From Bacillus_CJ salitolerans (GTDB lineage Bacteria; Bacillota; Bacilli; Bacillales; SA4), in assembly GCF_042680805.1 (NCBI RefSeq), contig NZ_JBHUEM010000045.1, positions 124,001 to 188,000 on the forward strand: a DNA stretch of 64,000 bases, in the 5' to 3' direction. Every line of letters begins with the position of its first letter. Within the stretch, counting starts at the first letter, position 1. A model generated the notes under the pieces. That model was not told where the DNA came from, made no database searches, and saw nothing but the letters and a program-made list of their open reading frames with translations. This document shows positions 15,182 through 24,598 of this stretch, one piece after another. A program made the position numbers and the translations under genes.

Positions 15182-16172
15182 ATGTTGCCTTAAGTAAGTG
15201 TAATAAATACTCATCCAATTCAACAGCAGTATGAAGCTGTTCTTGCTTCTTCATATACCAGTTTGTTATCTTTACTTGTTTTGGTAATTTCTCATGCTTT
15301 AACCATTTGTTTATTTGTCTTTTCGTTGCACTCCATTGAAAAAAATAGTCCCTACTGTGAGGAACGACGGTAAATGCTTCTCTTAGCCTCGGCGTGTCTC
15401 GAACTTTTTCCTTATAAACATATTTTTCATAGTCATGTCTAGATCCGGAGTGGTCTACTTTTAGTGAAAACTCAGCAAACTGTGAGTAAAGTGAAGGATC
15501 AAACAAGAGATTTGCTAACCTCTTTCCCAATCTGATTCGACTATCTAGCTTCCAGAACTCGTGTACAGATAAACCATACAATTCACCCGAAAGAGTTGGA
15601 AAGAGAACAAAGCTAAAATGCAATCTGTCTTGCAAAAAAAACAACCATGTATGAAAGACTCTTCGCCTATATACAGGATGCTCGATAACCGGCTTTTGAA
15701 TTACATTTTGTTCATTTATGATTAAGGAATATAGTAGCCTTGTTTGATCATGTGATTCCCAAAATTTCATCCATTCCTTAACCATAAATGGTGAAACATG
15801 AAAAATAGGTAGTAAATGAAATAATGGTCTGTTCAGCTTTTTAGAGGCTGCGTAAAGACATAGTTGTGGAAAAGCATCTGAAAATATGAGCCAATTCGCT
15901 CTCTCATAAGTTAGAAATAATCTTCTTCTAAGTTCCTGAGAAAGAACTCTCGGAAGCCAACTACCTTGTAAATCCCCCATACTCCAACCAGCATTCCTTG
16001 AAACCATACTCGCTAGAAATGACCACTTAATTTCTTTATATTGTTTATAAAAATCTTCGTAGGCTTTTGTTCTCGTAATATTATCGATATTTCCTTCTCT
16101 GGTTTTCTCCTTAATACAATTAATGATTTTTACCTCTTCATTGAAGATATTCCTCACCCCCATCTCTCTCAT
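15180..16172 (-). CDS. yppC: YppC family protein (DUF2515)
   Basis: A 330-residue soluble protein with the DUF2515 look: aromatic- and Arg-rich, with NITRTKAYEDFY near residue 35, VSRNAGWSMGDLQG near residue 62, LRRRLFLTYERANWLIFSDAF near 80, and HPVYRRRVFHTWLFFLQD. It is divergent from recU, as in B. subtilis. Function unknown. The N-terminal start could be residue 4 (second Met). Confidence 0.88.
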   Translation of the reverse strand: MREMGVRNIFNEEVKIINCIKEKTREGNIDNITRTKAYEDFYKQYKEIKWSFLASMVSRNAGWSMGDLQGSWLPRVLSQELRRRLFLTYERANWLIFSDAFPQLCLYAASKKLNRPLFHLLPIFHVSPFMVKEWMKFWESHDQTRLLYSLIINEQNVIQKPVIEHPVYRRRVFHTWLFFLQDRLHFSFVLFPTLSGELYGLSVHEFWKLDSRIRLGKRLANLLFDPSLYSQFAEFSLKVDHSGSRHDYEKYVYKEKVRDTPRLREAFTVVPHSRDYFFQWSATKRQINKWLKHEKLPKQVKITNWYMKKQEQLHTAVELDEYLLHLLKAT

Positions 16173-16374
16173 CCTCTCTAATTAGAATGTACAAAAAGGG
16201 CTGAAAGAACCATCTTTATGTTTTTTACAACCTTTCAAAGCAATTTTTTGATATGATACGAATAGGAAACAACCAGCTTATTTAAAACAAGGTACATAAT
16301 CAATAAAAAATCGAATGTAACTTCTATTGAAGTCAATACGTCTAATAATTGTGCCTCAAAAGAGGAGTGTGAGC

Positions 16375-16977
16375 ATGTCAATACGGTATCCAAACGGTAA
16401 AATATTTCAAGGTAGTTCAAACATACCTATAGAAAGTAAAAAAAAATTTTCATATAGTAATCGCGGAATGACCCTCGAAGAAGATATAAATGTAACGAAT
16501 CATTATTATTTAGAAAGACAAATTGCAGTTATTCATAAAAAGCCAACACCAGTGCAAATTGTAAATGTTGATTATCCCAAAAGGAGTGCTGCAGTCATCA
16601 AAGAAGCTTATTTTAAACAAGCTTCAACTACTGATTATAATGGGGTATATAAAGGAAGATATATCGACTTTGAAGCAAAAGAGACAAAGAATAAAACATC
16701 ATTTCCTCTTCAAAATTTTCATGATCATCAAATACTACATATGAAAAATGTAAAAGCTCAGTCAGGGATATGCTTTGTCATTCTTCGCTTTGCTACAACA
16801 GAGGAAGTCTTTTTTCTAGAAGCTGATCACCTCTTTTTATTTTGGGAAAGACAAAAAAAAGGGGGAAGAAAATCGATTTCAAAATCTGAAATTGCTGAAA
16901 AAGGTCACATGATTCCTATCGGGTTTCAGCCTAGAATTGATTATATCTCTATTATTGACACATTCTATTTTAAATGA
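16375..16977 (+). CDS. recU: Holliday junction resolvase RecU
   Basis: A 200-residue homologue of B. subtilis RecU (206 aa), the endonuclease that resolves Holliday junctions in recombination and chromosome segregation. It retains SNRGMTLE at the N-terminus, the AVIHKKPTPVQIV block, the catalytic region GRYIDFEAKETKNKTSFPLQNFHDHQ (residues 105-130), and the C-terminal RIDYI. The ATG at 16375 follows AGAGGAG (16361-16367); an in-frame upstream ATG has no site. The ponA start lies 36 bases downstream, the classical recU-ponA pair. Confidence 0.96.
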   Translation: MSIRYPNGKIFQGSSNIPIESKKKFSYSNRGMTLEEDINVTNHYYLERQIAVIHKKPTPVQIVNVDYPKRSAAVIKEAYFKQASTTDYNGVYKGRYIDFEAKETKNKTSFPLQNFHDHQILHMKNVKAQSGICFVILRFATTEEVFFLEADHLFLFWERQKKGGRKSISKSEIAEKGHMIPIGFQPRIDYISIIDTFYFK

Positions 16978-17013
16978 CATCTAGAAGGTGAAGTTGAAAG
17001 GCAGGAATAAAGT

Positions 17014-19530
17014 ATGGCAGAAAATCGAACGAGATCACAATATAAAAAAACAAAAAATACAGGAAATCAAAAAAAATCTACATCTTCATTTTTTAAAAAG
17101 CTTATCATGGCACTGTTTATACTTGGTATTGTTGGAATGGTTGCAGGCGCGGTAACATTCTATGCCATAGTGAAAGATGCTCCACCAATTGATGAATCAC
17201 AATTGAAAGACCCTGTTTCATCAAAGGTTTATGATATGAATGGAAATAAGGTTGCAGAACTAGGGATTGAAAAAAGGACATACGTGAAATATCAGGATAT
17301 TCCAAAGTTAGTTGAAAACGCATTTATTTCGGTTGAGGATATTCGTTTTTATGATCATCACGGTGTTGATTTAAGGCGTTTAGTTGGGGCAGTCATTGCA
17401 AACTTTCAAGAAGGCTTTGGAGCCGAAGGAGCAAGTACGATCACACAACAAGTCGTAAAAAATTACTTTTTATCACCTGAAAAAACAATTGATCGTAAAC
17501 TACAAGAACAGTGGTTAGCCATTAAATTGGAGCAGAAGTTTTCTAAAGTACAAATATTTGAAATGTATGTGAATAAAATCTATTTTTCTAGCACCTCCTT
17601 CGGCCAGGTCCATGGTGTTGCGACTGCTGCAGAAGCCTATTTTGGAAAGACTTTACATGAATTAGAGCTTCATGAAGCAGCATTACTAGCAGGAATGCCA
17701 CAAAGTCCAAACAGATACAATCCATTTAAGAACCCAGAGGCTGCCGAAGAGAGACGTAATATTGTGTTGACCTTAATGGCAAAGCACGGATTTATTACTG
17801 AACAGGAGGCTACTGCTGCAAAGGAAATTCCAGTAGAGTCTACATTAGTTAAGGTCCAGAAGGATCCGAGACCATATGATTCTTTCATTGATCAAGTGAT
17901 AAAAGAAGTATCAGAACTTGGAGACGTTGATGTATTCTCCGCTGGACTTCAAATTTATACGACTCTTGATCCAGAGGCACAGGCATATGTTGAAAATGTA
18001 TTAAATACAAATGATGTAGTTCAATTCCCAAATGAAGAATTCCAAGCAGGGCTTGTTTTAACCGACACCCAGACAGGCGAAGTAAGAGCAATTGGTGGTG
18101 GTAGAAACCGACAGGCTGCAGATTTTAATTTTGCGACAGATATTAATCGTCAACCCGGTTCTACGATTAAACCTATAATCGATTATGGACCAGCTATTGA
18201 GTATTTACAATGGTCAACGTATCATCAAATCGTTGACGAAGCTCATACGTATTCTAATGGTACACCACTGAAAAACTATGACAATAAGTATAAGGGTCAG
18301 ATGTCTATAAGAGAAGCATTAGCTGATTCCAGAAATATACCAGCTCTTAAAACATTGCAAGAAGTTGGATTATCTAAGGCAAGAGATTTTGCTGCAAATC
18401 TAGGTATCCCTGTTGGCGACCAAATTTATGAATCTCATTCAATTGGTGGCTTCAATGGAGTGTCACCTCTGCAGCTTGCAGGTGCATTTAGTTCTTTTGG
18501 AAATAAGGGTGTGTTTATTAAACCTCATACTGTAACAAAAGTGGTATTTATGGATAAGACAGAGGTTGATATGAAACCTGAGCCAAAAGTGGTCATGAAA
18601 GAATCTACTGCTTTCATGGTGACAGACATGATGAGATCAGTAGTACGTTCAGGAACAGGTAGAAGTGCAAATATTTCAGGATTACAAGTAGCTGGAAAAA
18701 CAGGAACTACAAATTTTGATAGCGATACAAAGAAAAAATACAATATTAAATCCGGTGGTGTACCAGATATATGGTTTGCAGGTTACACACCCAATTACAC
18801 TCTTGCTGTCTGGACAGGGTATAGCAAGACGAGTGAGACAAATTATATTTTAAGCAGTGAAGAAAAAGCGATTGCTAAACAATTATTTAAAGAAATTGTG
18901 CAACATGTATCAGAAGGAAAAGAGAAATCAGATTTTGTTAAGCCTAATAATGTTATATTAGTTGAAGTAGAGAAAGGCTCAAATCCACCAAAACTACCAA
19001 GTGAATTTACACCTAAAGACCAAATTGTTAAAGAGTACTTTATCAAAGGAACAGAGCCAAAAGAGGTATCAGAACTTTATCAAAAGCCTGAAGCCCCAAC
19101 TGATGTATCTATTAACTATGACGTTGATTTAAAACAGTTAACTTTAACGTGGCTATATCCTGAAGAATTACGAGAAGGCATTACATTTGAAGTTCAATAC
19201 TCTGTGGATGAAGGTCCATTTAATGTATTAAAAACAACAAAAGATTTAGGATTAAATATGACAAATCCTATTAAAGGTGCTATTTATACCTTTAGGGTGA
19301 CAGCATATAACGATGACTTTATTGAGAATCGAAGTGATGTTGGAGAGGTTCGTATAGAAATCCCTGCTGAGACTGAGATTGATTTAGACCTTGATATCAT
19401 TCCTGATGATGAAAATGACCAGGACCAACCTGGTAATGAAGACGAAAATGAAGGTAATGATCCAGGTAGCAATGAAGGAGATCAAGGAGATCAAGGGCAA
19501 AATCCACCTTCCAATGGAGATGGCAATTAG
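17014..19530 (+). CDS. ponA: Class A penicillin-binding protein 1 (transglycosylase/transpeptidase)
   Basis: A bifunctional peptidoglycan synthase of 838 residues. A single N-terminal membrane anchor (about 30-52) is followed by the glycosyltransferase domain (motifs EDIRFYDHHGVD near 108, EGASTITQQVVKNYF near 140, and EAYFGK). The transpeptidase has SxxK in RQPGSTIKP, SxN in DSRNIPA and KTG in AGKTGTTNF. Next comes a fibronectin type III-like domain (about 690-785) and an acidic Asp/Glu/Gly tail that probably lies outside the cell. It is co-transcribed with recU. Confidence 0.97.
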   Translation: MAENRTRSQYKKTKNTGNQKKSTSSFFKKLIMALFILGIVGMVAGAVTFYAIVKDAPPIDESQLKDPVSSKVYDMNGNKVAELGIEKRTYVKYQDIPKLVENAFISVEDIRFYDHHGVDLRRLVGAVIANFQEGFGAEGASTITQQVVKNYFLSPEKTIDRKLQEQWLAIKLEQKFSKVQIFEMYVNKIYFSSTSFGQVHGVATAAEAYFGKTLHELELHEAALLAGMPQSPNRYNPFKNPEAAEERRNIVLTLMAKHGFITEQEATAAKEIPVESTLVKVQKDPRPYDSFIDQVIKEVSELGDVDVFSAGLQIYTTLDPEAQAYVENVLNTNDVVQFPNEEFQAGLVLTDTQTGEVRAIGGGRNRQAADFNFATDINRQPGSTIKPIIDYGPAIEYLQWSTYHQIVDEAHTYSNGTPLKNYDNKYKGQMSIREALADSRNIPALKTLQEVGLSKARDFAANLGIPVGDQIYESHSIGGFNGVSPLQLAGAFSSFGNKGVFIKPHTVTKVVFMDKTEVDMKPEPKVVMKESTAFMVTDMMRSVVRSGTGRSANISGLQVAGKTGTTNFDSDTKKKYNIKSGGVPDIWFAGYTPNYTLAVWTGYSKTSETNYILSSEEKAIAKQLFKEIVQHVSEGKEKSDFVKPNNVILVEVEKGSNPPKLPSEFTPKDQIVKEYFIKGTEPKEVSELYQKPEAPTDVSINYDVDLKQLTLTWLYPEELREGITFEVQYSVDEGPFNVLKTTKDLGLNMTNPIKGAIYTFRVTAYNDDFIENRSDVGEVRIEIPAETEIDLDLDIIPDDENDQDQPGNEDENEGNDPGSNEGDQGDQGQNPPSNGDGN

Positions 19531-19540
19531 ATAATAAATG

Positions 19541-19580
19541 AAAGAAAACACCGAAATATCATTATTTCGGTGTTTCTTTT
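19541..19580. terminator. Bidirectional terminator, ponA/ypoC
   Basis: ACACCGAAATA pairs with TATTTCGGTGT, with AAAGAAA and TTTCTTTT flanks; it includes the ypoC stop. Confidence 0.9.
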
Positions 19581-20086
19581 TGTTTTAATATGAATGATTT
19601 TTGATATTGTTTATTAAGTTCTTCATATAACTGGGTAAGTTGAAGGTATGAATGATAATGATCAGGTGAAGTGAATATATGGTTCAGTCTTTCAATCATA
19701 TTAACGGGCTTAATAGGAAGTCTAGATACTTGTGTCGTCCAATCAGTTATAGAAAGTACTGGTTGTTGATTTGACCAACATATGAACATGATGAAAAAGC
19801 CTAAGCTTTTAATCATATATGGGCGAGCCCCTTGTCGATTTCTATTGTTAAAAAACAACTTCAAGATTTCTTTGTCTTCAGTCCATCTATCATATAATTT
19901 TAGAACAAGAGCCCTATTATTCTCCCACGGCTTATCGATTGAAATTTTATGGTAATATGCTATATCATAAAGAAACGGTTCATAAAGTAATTCTTCACCT
20001 TTATTAATCGTTATCCATTCTTTATTATTAAAAAATAGAGAAGGTTGAAAATGACAAGGAATCAACAAGTTTATACGACTTGTCAC
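19562..20086 (-). CDS. ypoC: YpoC-like protein
   Basis: A 174-residue basic protein in the position of B. subtilis ypoC, downstream of nth. The GTG at 20086 is chosen as start: it lies one base after the nth stop, and AGGGGGGAAAG inside the nth end is a good ribosome site. The longer frame would run backwards through nth. Aromatic-rich stretches include YEPFLYDIAYYHK and GARPYMIKSLGFFIMF. Function unknown. Confidence 0.8.
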   Translation of the reverse strand: MTSRINLLIPCHFQPSLFFNNKEWITINKGEELLYEPFLYDIAYYHKISIDKPWENNRALVLKLYDRWTEDKEILKLFFNNRNRQGARPYMIKSLGFFIMFICWSNQQPVLSITDWTTQVSRLPIKPVNMIERLNHIFTSPDHYHSYLQLTQLYEELNKQYQKSFILKQKETPK

Positions 20087-20087
20087 C

Positions 20088-20738
20088 TTACTTTCCCCCC
20101 TTGATCCTCTTTTGTCCCTCACGACAAACCTCCAATAGTGGACAACTATCACACTGTGGGTTTTGTGCCTTACAATGATACCTTCCAAAGAAAATCATTC
20201 TATGATGTGTAACAGACCACTCATCTTTTGGGACTTTTCTCATTAATGTCTTCTCTACCTCAAGAACGCTGTCTTTCCATCTACAAAAAGCAAGTCGTTT
20301 ACTTACTCGCTCTACATGTGTGTCTACAGCGATTGCAGGCTCATTGAAAGCTACTGAAACGACAACATTTGCTGTTTTCCGTCCGACTCCCGGCAATTTT
20401 GTTAGTTCATCTCTATCATTTGGTATAATTCCATCGTATTCATCCATCAATAATTGTGAAAGCTTTCGAATATTTTTTGCCTTGTTTCGAAATAATCCAA
20501 TGGAACGAATGTCATTTTGCAATTCCTCTTCTGAAACTGCTAAATAATCTTGCGGTGTTTTATACTTCTCAAATAAATGGTTGGTCACCTTATTGACGAG
20601 AGCATCGGTACATTGTGCAGAAAGACTAACGGCTATAACGAGTTCAAAAGGATTTGAATGGTTTAACTCACAATGCGCATCTGGAAACATCTCTCCCATT
20701 GTATCTAAGCAAAAGCGAATTTGCTTTTTAGTTAACAT
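20088..20738 (-). CDS. nth: Endonuclease III (DNA glycosylase/AP lyase)
   Basis: A 216-residue base-excision repair enzyme acting on oxidised pyrimidines. It has the helix-hairpin-helix LPGVGRKTANVVV, the following VDTHVERV with the catalytic Asp, and four Cys for a 4Fe-4S cluster in CKAQNPQCDSCPLLEVC. MLTKKQI is chosen as start because it aligns with the B. subtilis N-terminus; a GTG four codons upstream is possible. It lies between dnaD and ypoC in one unit. Confidence 0.96.
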   Translation of the reverse strand: MLTKKQIRFCLDTMGEMFPDAHCELNHSNPFELVIAVSLSAQCTDALVNKVTNHLFEKYKTPQDYLAVSEEELQNDIRSIGLFRNKAKNIRKLSQLLMDEYDGIIPNDRDELTKLPGVGRKTANVVVSVAFNEPAIAVDTHVERVSKRLAFCRWKDSVLEVEKTLMRKVPKDEWSVTHHRMIFFGRYHCKAQNPQCDSCPLLEVCREGQKRIKGGK

Positions 20739-20757
20739 GACGATTTTCACCCTTTTT

Positions 20758-21453
20758 TTATTCTTGATTTGACCAATGATTGACTGATTTTTCTACATCT
20801 ACTTGAGCTGACCTACTTGTTTTCGTATTGTTTTGTCTAACCCTTTGACCTTGTAATTTTGCTTCTTGTGTAGATTTAATCCCCTTCTTTTTCCAGTCAA
20901 ATAAGATACGATCTATATATCTAAAATTCATTTTTCCTGATAGAACAGCTTCCTTTAATGCTGCTTTAATAAGAATTGGATCATGGTGGTCCTGGTCAAC
21001 CCATATCGACAACGTCTCTATTTCAATGGGAGATAAAGGTCGTCCAAACTCCTGCTCAAATAAGATATAAAGGTTTGCCTCCATATGTTTGGATTGCATC
21101 TTCAAATCATGTTGCTCATCTTGTTGAAAAAGAAGTAAAATCCTTTCCCAAAGGGGTTGTAGTGTGTATTTTTCACCGATCATCTCTGAATGTTCATTAA
21201 TCTCTATTTTTAGAAACCCTCTTTGTATCAATTTCCTAAGTATGTCCATACAGTCATATTCCGTAATAGACATTTTATTTGAAATCTCTTCAGGGGTAGG
21301 AAACGGATTTCCACTTTCTATTGAAAGGTGAACATGCACAAGCAACATAAACTCACTTTCGTTCAAACCTAATCTTGAATAGTTGTTAACTAGGAGCTTT
21401 GGAAGTGCTATGCTTCCCTGTTCAAGCCATTCAATCATTCTTTCTCTTTTCAT
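20758..21453 (-). CDS. dnaD: DNA replication initiation protein DnaD
   Basis: A 231-residue primosome protein of Firmicutes (B. subtilis 232 aa) that remodels DNA at oriC and helps load the helicase with DnaB and DnaI. It shows the N-terminal winged-helix region (GLNESEFMLLVHVHLS, then FPTPEEISNKMSI) and the C-terminal DnaB_2 domain (LYILFEQEFGRPLSPIEIETLSIW and FRYIDRILFDWKKKG). The ATG at 21453 follows GAGGGGA. It is upstream of nth in the same unit. Confidence 0.95.
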   Translation of the reverse strand: MKRERMIEWLEQGSIALPKLLVNNYSRLGLNESEFMLLVHVHLSIESGNPFPTPEEISNKMSITEYDCMDILRKLIQRGFLKIEINEHSEMIGEKYTLQPLWERILLLFQQDEQHDLKMQSKHMEANLYILFEQEFGRPLSPIEIETLSIWVDQDHHDPILIKAALKEAVLSGKMNFRYIDRILFDWKKKGIKSTQEAKLQGQRVRQNNTKTSRSAQVDVEKSVNHWSNQE

Positions 21454-21598
21454 GACATTTCCCCTCAATCCTTTCATTCATCCTAATATTATAACATGTA
21501 CATGACAAGAACAGGATTTGATTCTTCTGTAGTTAATTTTTCCACATCTTGACGTTCTTGCCCATTATTAAGGCTAGGTAATTCCACAGTATTGACTT

Positions 21599-21771
21599 TT
21601 AGATGAACAAAAGACTCAAAGCGCCCCGGTTAGCCTAAGGCAGAGCAAATGTTCTGTCATGAAAAAAGGGTGGTTCTCCCTTTTAATCATGACAGGTTAT
21701 GTAACCTCGAGTGGCTGGGTGCTGCTGAAGCTGGATTCCAAGTCACTAGCCCATTCTCTTGCTGAAAAGAT
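21599..21771 (+). repeat. Dispersed structured repeat, copy B (compact form)
   Basis: The cleanest copy of the family. It starts TGAACAAAAG, passes GCGCCCCGGTTAGCCTAAGGCA, then folds CTGTCATGAAAAAAGGG against CCCTTTTAATCATGACAG, continues GTTATGTAACCTCGAGTGGCTGGGTGCTG, and ends CACTAGCCCATTCTCTTGCTGAAAA. It lies between the dnaD start and the asnS terminator. No coding potential. It is in the same orientation as copy A and opposite to copy C. Confidence 0.85.
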
Positions 21772-21791
21772 TTGTACATTCTTAATAATTT

Positions 21792-21816
21792 AAAAAGGCC
21801 CCCAAAGGGGACCTTT
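21792..21816 (-). terminator. Terminator of asnS
   Basis: AAAGGTCCCC pairs with GGGGGCCTTT, followed by TTTAAA on the minus strand. Confidence 0.85.
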
Positions 21817-21821
21817 CTTTC

Positions 21822-23114
21822 TTATGGATATAAACGATTTAATAAACGTGGGAATGGAATTGTTTCACGTACGTGTTCAACACCACTTATCCAAGCAACT
21901 GTTCTTTCTAAACCTAGTCCAAATCCAGAGTGTGGAACAGAACCATATTGTCTTAATTCTAGGTACCACTTATAGGCACCATCGAGTAAGCCATGTTCTT
22001 CTAAACGCTGCTTTAACAAATTATGGTCATGGATTCGTTCAGATCCACCAATTATTTCACCGTAACCTTCTGGTGCAATTAAATCTGCGCAAAGTACTAC
22101 ATCTTCACGAGTCGGATGTGGCTGCATATAAAAAGGCTTAAGTGTTGTCGGATAATGTGTGATAAAGACTGGCTTTTCATAACTTTCAGCGATAGCTGTT
22201 TCGTGTGGAGCACCAAAATCATCTCCCCATTCAATATCTGTAAAGCCTTTGTCTTTTAAGAATTGTATAGCATCATCATAAGAAATTCTTGGGAATGGAG
22301 CCGTGATTTTTTCTAATTTGGCTACATCTCTTTCCAATACCCCTAATTCGAGCTTACAATTGTTTAACACAGATTGAACAATATATGACACGTATTCCTC
22401 TTGTACTCTTAAATTATCTTCGAATTCATAAAAGGCCATCTCCGGTTCAATCATCCAAAATTCGATTAAGTGGCGTCTTGTTTTTGACTTCTCTGCACGG
22501 AATGTCGGACCAAAGGAAAAGACCTTCCCTAGTGCCATTGCTGCTGCCTCCATGTATAATTGACCACTTTGAGATAGATAAGCATCTTCATCAAAGTACT
22601 TAGTAGCGAATAATTCTGTCGTTCCTTCTGGTGCACTACCGGTTAAAATAGGAGGGTCCACTTTTGTAAATCCATTGTTATTGAAAAATTCATATGTAGC
22701 TCGAATGACTTCATTTCGAATTTTCATTACGGCATGCTGTTTTTTTGAGCGTAGCCATAAATGACGATGATCCATTAAAAATTCGACCCCATGTTCCTTA
22801 GGAGTAATTGGGTACTCTATAGCATCATGAATGATCTCGATCTTTTTAATCCCTAGCTCATACCCAAATGGAGACCGTTTATCCTCACGCACTTCTCCTG
22901 TAACATAAAGAGAAGTTTCCTGCGTAATAGATTTAGCATTTTCAAATACTTCCTCTGCTACTTCATTTTTTACAACTACACCTTGAATAAAGCCAGTCCC
23001 ATCTCGTAGTTGTAAAAAGGCTATTTTACCACTTGAACGTTTGTTAGCAAGCCATACTCCAATTGTAACATCTTGTCCTACGTATTTACCTACTTCTGCA
23101 ATCGTTGTTTTCAC
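21822..23114 (-). CDS. asnS: Asparaginyl-tRNA synthetase
   Basis: A 430-residue class IIb enzyme, the same length as B. subtilis AsnS. The N-terminal OB-fold anticodon-binding domain shows VWLANKRSSGKIAFLQLRDG. Catalytic motif 2 is FRAEKSKTRRHLIEFWMIEPEM and motif 3 is GFGLGLERTVAWI. The GTG start at 23114 is chosen because AGGAGG lies seven bases upstream and the protein then begins KTTIAEVGKYVGQ, as in the family. It is downstream of aspB; no T-box is recognisable in the 283-base gap. Confidence 0.96.
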   Translation of the reverse strand: MKTTIAEVGKYVGQDVTIGVWLANKRSSGKIAFLQLRDGTGFIQGVVVKNEVAEEVFENAKSITQETSLYVTGEVREDKRSPFGYELGIKKIEIIHDAIEYPITPKEHGVEFLMDHRHLWLRSKKQHAVMKIRNEVIRATYEFFNNNGFTKVDPPILTGSAPEGTTELFATKYFDEDAYLSQSGQLYMEAAAMALGKVFSFGPTFRAEKSKTRRHLIEFWMIEPEMAFYEFEDNLRVQEEYVSYIVQSVLNNCKLELGVLERDVAKLEKITAPFPRISYDDAIQFLKDKGFTDIEWGDDFGAPHETAIAESYEKPVFITHYPTTLKPFYMQPHPTREDVVLCADLIAPEGYGEIIGGSERIHDHNLLKQRLEEHGLLDGAYKWYLELRQYGSVPHSGFGLGLERTVAWISGVEHVRETIPFPRLLNRLYP

Positions 23115-23397
23115 AAAGCTTCCTCCTAAAAAGATTAAAAACCTTTGCAAACCACCATGTGTTTTTATATGATTGGTGATCCTCGTTTGTTTTTATTTTG
23201 ATAAATAGCTAAAATGAAGGATTTATATTGTACCTCGGTGGAACGATACGTTCCTAATAGCTATATGAAATTATGTAATATTCATTATTATAGTATAGTC
23301 TAAGTCATAATCCAACTACAACAAAGGATTGTTGTCAGTTTTTGTTTTTTTATGTTTGAATGGTAATACATTTTGGAACAGAAAAAGGAAAGGCTAT
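23115..23397. other. aspB-asnS intergenic region with a hairpin
   Basis: About 280 bases, AT-rich. The clearest structure is GGAACGATACGTTCC at 23240-23254 (six-base-pair stem, ATA loop) without a T run, so it is not a normal terminator. No T-box core (TGGNACCGCG) is present on the asnS strand. It may be an operator or an RNA processing site; unresolved. Confidence 0.4.
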
Positions 23398-24585
23398 TTA
23401 GCCTTTCATGTTTTCTGTCATGAAATTATGAATTCGTCCAACTGCCTTTTCAAGCAAATCTAAGGAAGTAGCATAGGATAATCGGACATAATCAGGGGCT
23501 CCAAAACCAGATCCTGGCACAATGGCAACCTTTTCCTGCTCTAAAATGGCTGTTACCCATTCATCAACTGATTCATAACCCGTCAATTCCACAGCTTTTG
23601 TTACGTTTGGAAATAGATAGAATGCTCCTTGAGGCTTTAAGCAAGTGAACCCTGGAATATGCAGGAGCTTTTCATAAATAATATTTAAACGTTCTTCAAA
23701 TGCTATCTTCATTGTTTCAAGCATTTCTTGAGATCCTTCATATGCAGCTATCGTCGCATACTGTGCAACTGATGTTGGATTTGATGTACTATGACTAGCC
23801 AAATTTGTCATAGCACTAATAATTTCTTTATTTCCTGCAGCATAGCCAATTCTCCAACCTGTCATGGAATGCGACTTTGAAACCCCATTAATAACAATCG
23901 TCTTCTCCTTTAATTCAGGAGATAATTGAGCAATCGAAGTATGGGTATGATCACCATATATTAATTTCTCATAGATTTCATCAGAAATAATTAGAATGTC
24001 ATGTTTTAAACAAACTTCACCAATTTGTAGCAGTTCCTTTTCGGAATAGATCATTCCAGTTGGGTTACTTGGCGAATTAATAATAACTGCTTTCGTTTCT
24101 TTAGTTATGGCTGATTCTAATTGCTCTGGGGTAATTTTGAATTGATTTGATTCACTTCCCTCAATGAATACTGGTTTTCCGTCTGCAAGCTTTACTTGTT
24201 CTGGATAGCTAACCCAATAAGGAGTTGGAATAATTACTTCATCGCCAGGATTTAATATAACTTGGAAAAGTGTATAGAGAGCATGTTTTGCCCCTGAACA
24301 TACAACAATTTGGGCAGCATCATACTCGATGGCTTGATCCTGGTTAAACTTTTGTATGATTGCTTTTTTTAGAGTAGGTAATCCACCTGATGGCGTATAT
24401 TTTGTATGACCTTCCTTCATGGCTTTTACTGCAGCCTCAATAATATGGTCCGGGGTATTGAAGTCTGGTTCACCTGCTCCTAAACCAATCACATCAAATC
24501 CTTGATCTTTTAACGCTTTTGCTTTTGCAGTTATTTCAAGAGTTGTGGATGGAGTTAATGCGCTTACTCTTTTTGCTAATTTCAT
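23398..24585 (-). CDS. aspB: Aspartate aminotransferase (class I/II, PLP)
   Basis: A 395-residue pyridoxal-phosphate enzyme that interconverts aspartate/2-oxoglutarate and oxaloacetate/glutamate. Visible features are GLGAGEPDFNTPDHI, the NSPSNPTGMIY block, SDEIYEKLIYG, and the lysine site in GVSKSHSMTGWRIGY. The ATG at 24585 follows AGGAGGG. It lies between ypmB and asnS as in B. subtilis, where aspB supplies aspartate for asparagine charging and other uses. Confidence 0.95.
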   Translation of the reverse strand: MKLAKRVSALTPSTTLEITAKAKALKDQGFDVIGLGAGEPDFNTPDHIIEAAVKAMKEGHTKYTPSGGLPTLKKAIIQKFNQDQAIEYDAAQIVVCSGAKHALYTLFQVILNPGDEVIIPTPYWVSYPEQVKLADGKPVFIEGSESNQFKITPEQLESAITKETKAVIINSPSNPTGMIYSEKELLQIGEVCLKHDILIISDEIYEKLIYGDHTHTSIAQLSPELKEKTIVINGVSKSHSMTGWRIGYAAGNKEIISAMTNLASHSTSNPTSVAQYATIAAYEGSQEMLETMKIAFEERLNIIYEKLLHIPGFTCLKPQGAFYLFPNVTKAVELTGYESVDEWVTAILEQEKVAIVPGSGFGAPDYVRLSYATSLDLLEKAVGRIHNFMTENMKG

Positions 24586-24598
24586 CTCATATTCCCTC

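Noticed and set aside
21824..22141. Open frame on the plus strand inside asnS
   Set aside because: It lies wholly antisense to a clear asnS gene, with no ribosome site or family features. The same applies to the other long antisense frames over ponA, dinG, hisC, aroF and the SLH gene.
23231..23256. T-box-like GGTGGAAC upstream of asnS
   Set aside because: The match is on the plus strand, opposite to asnS, and lacks the ACCGCG continuation. On the asnS strand no TGGNACCGCG core is seen.
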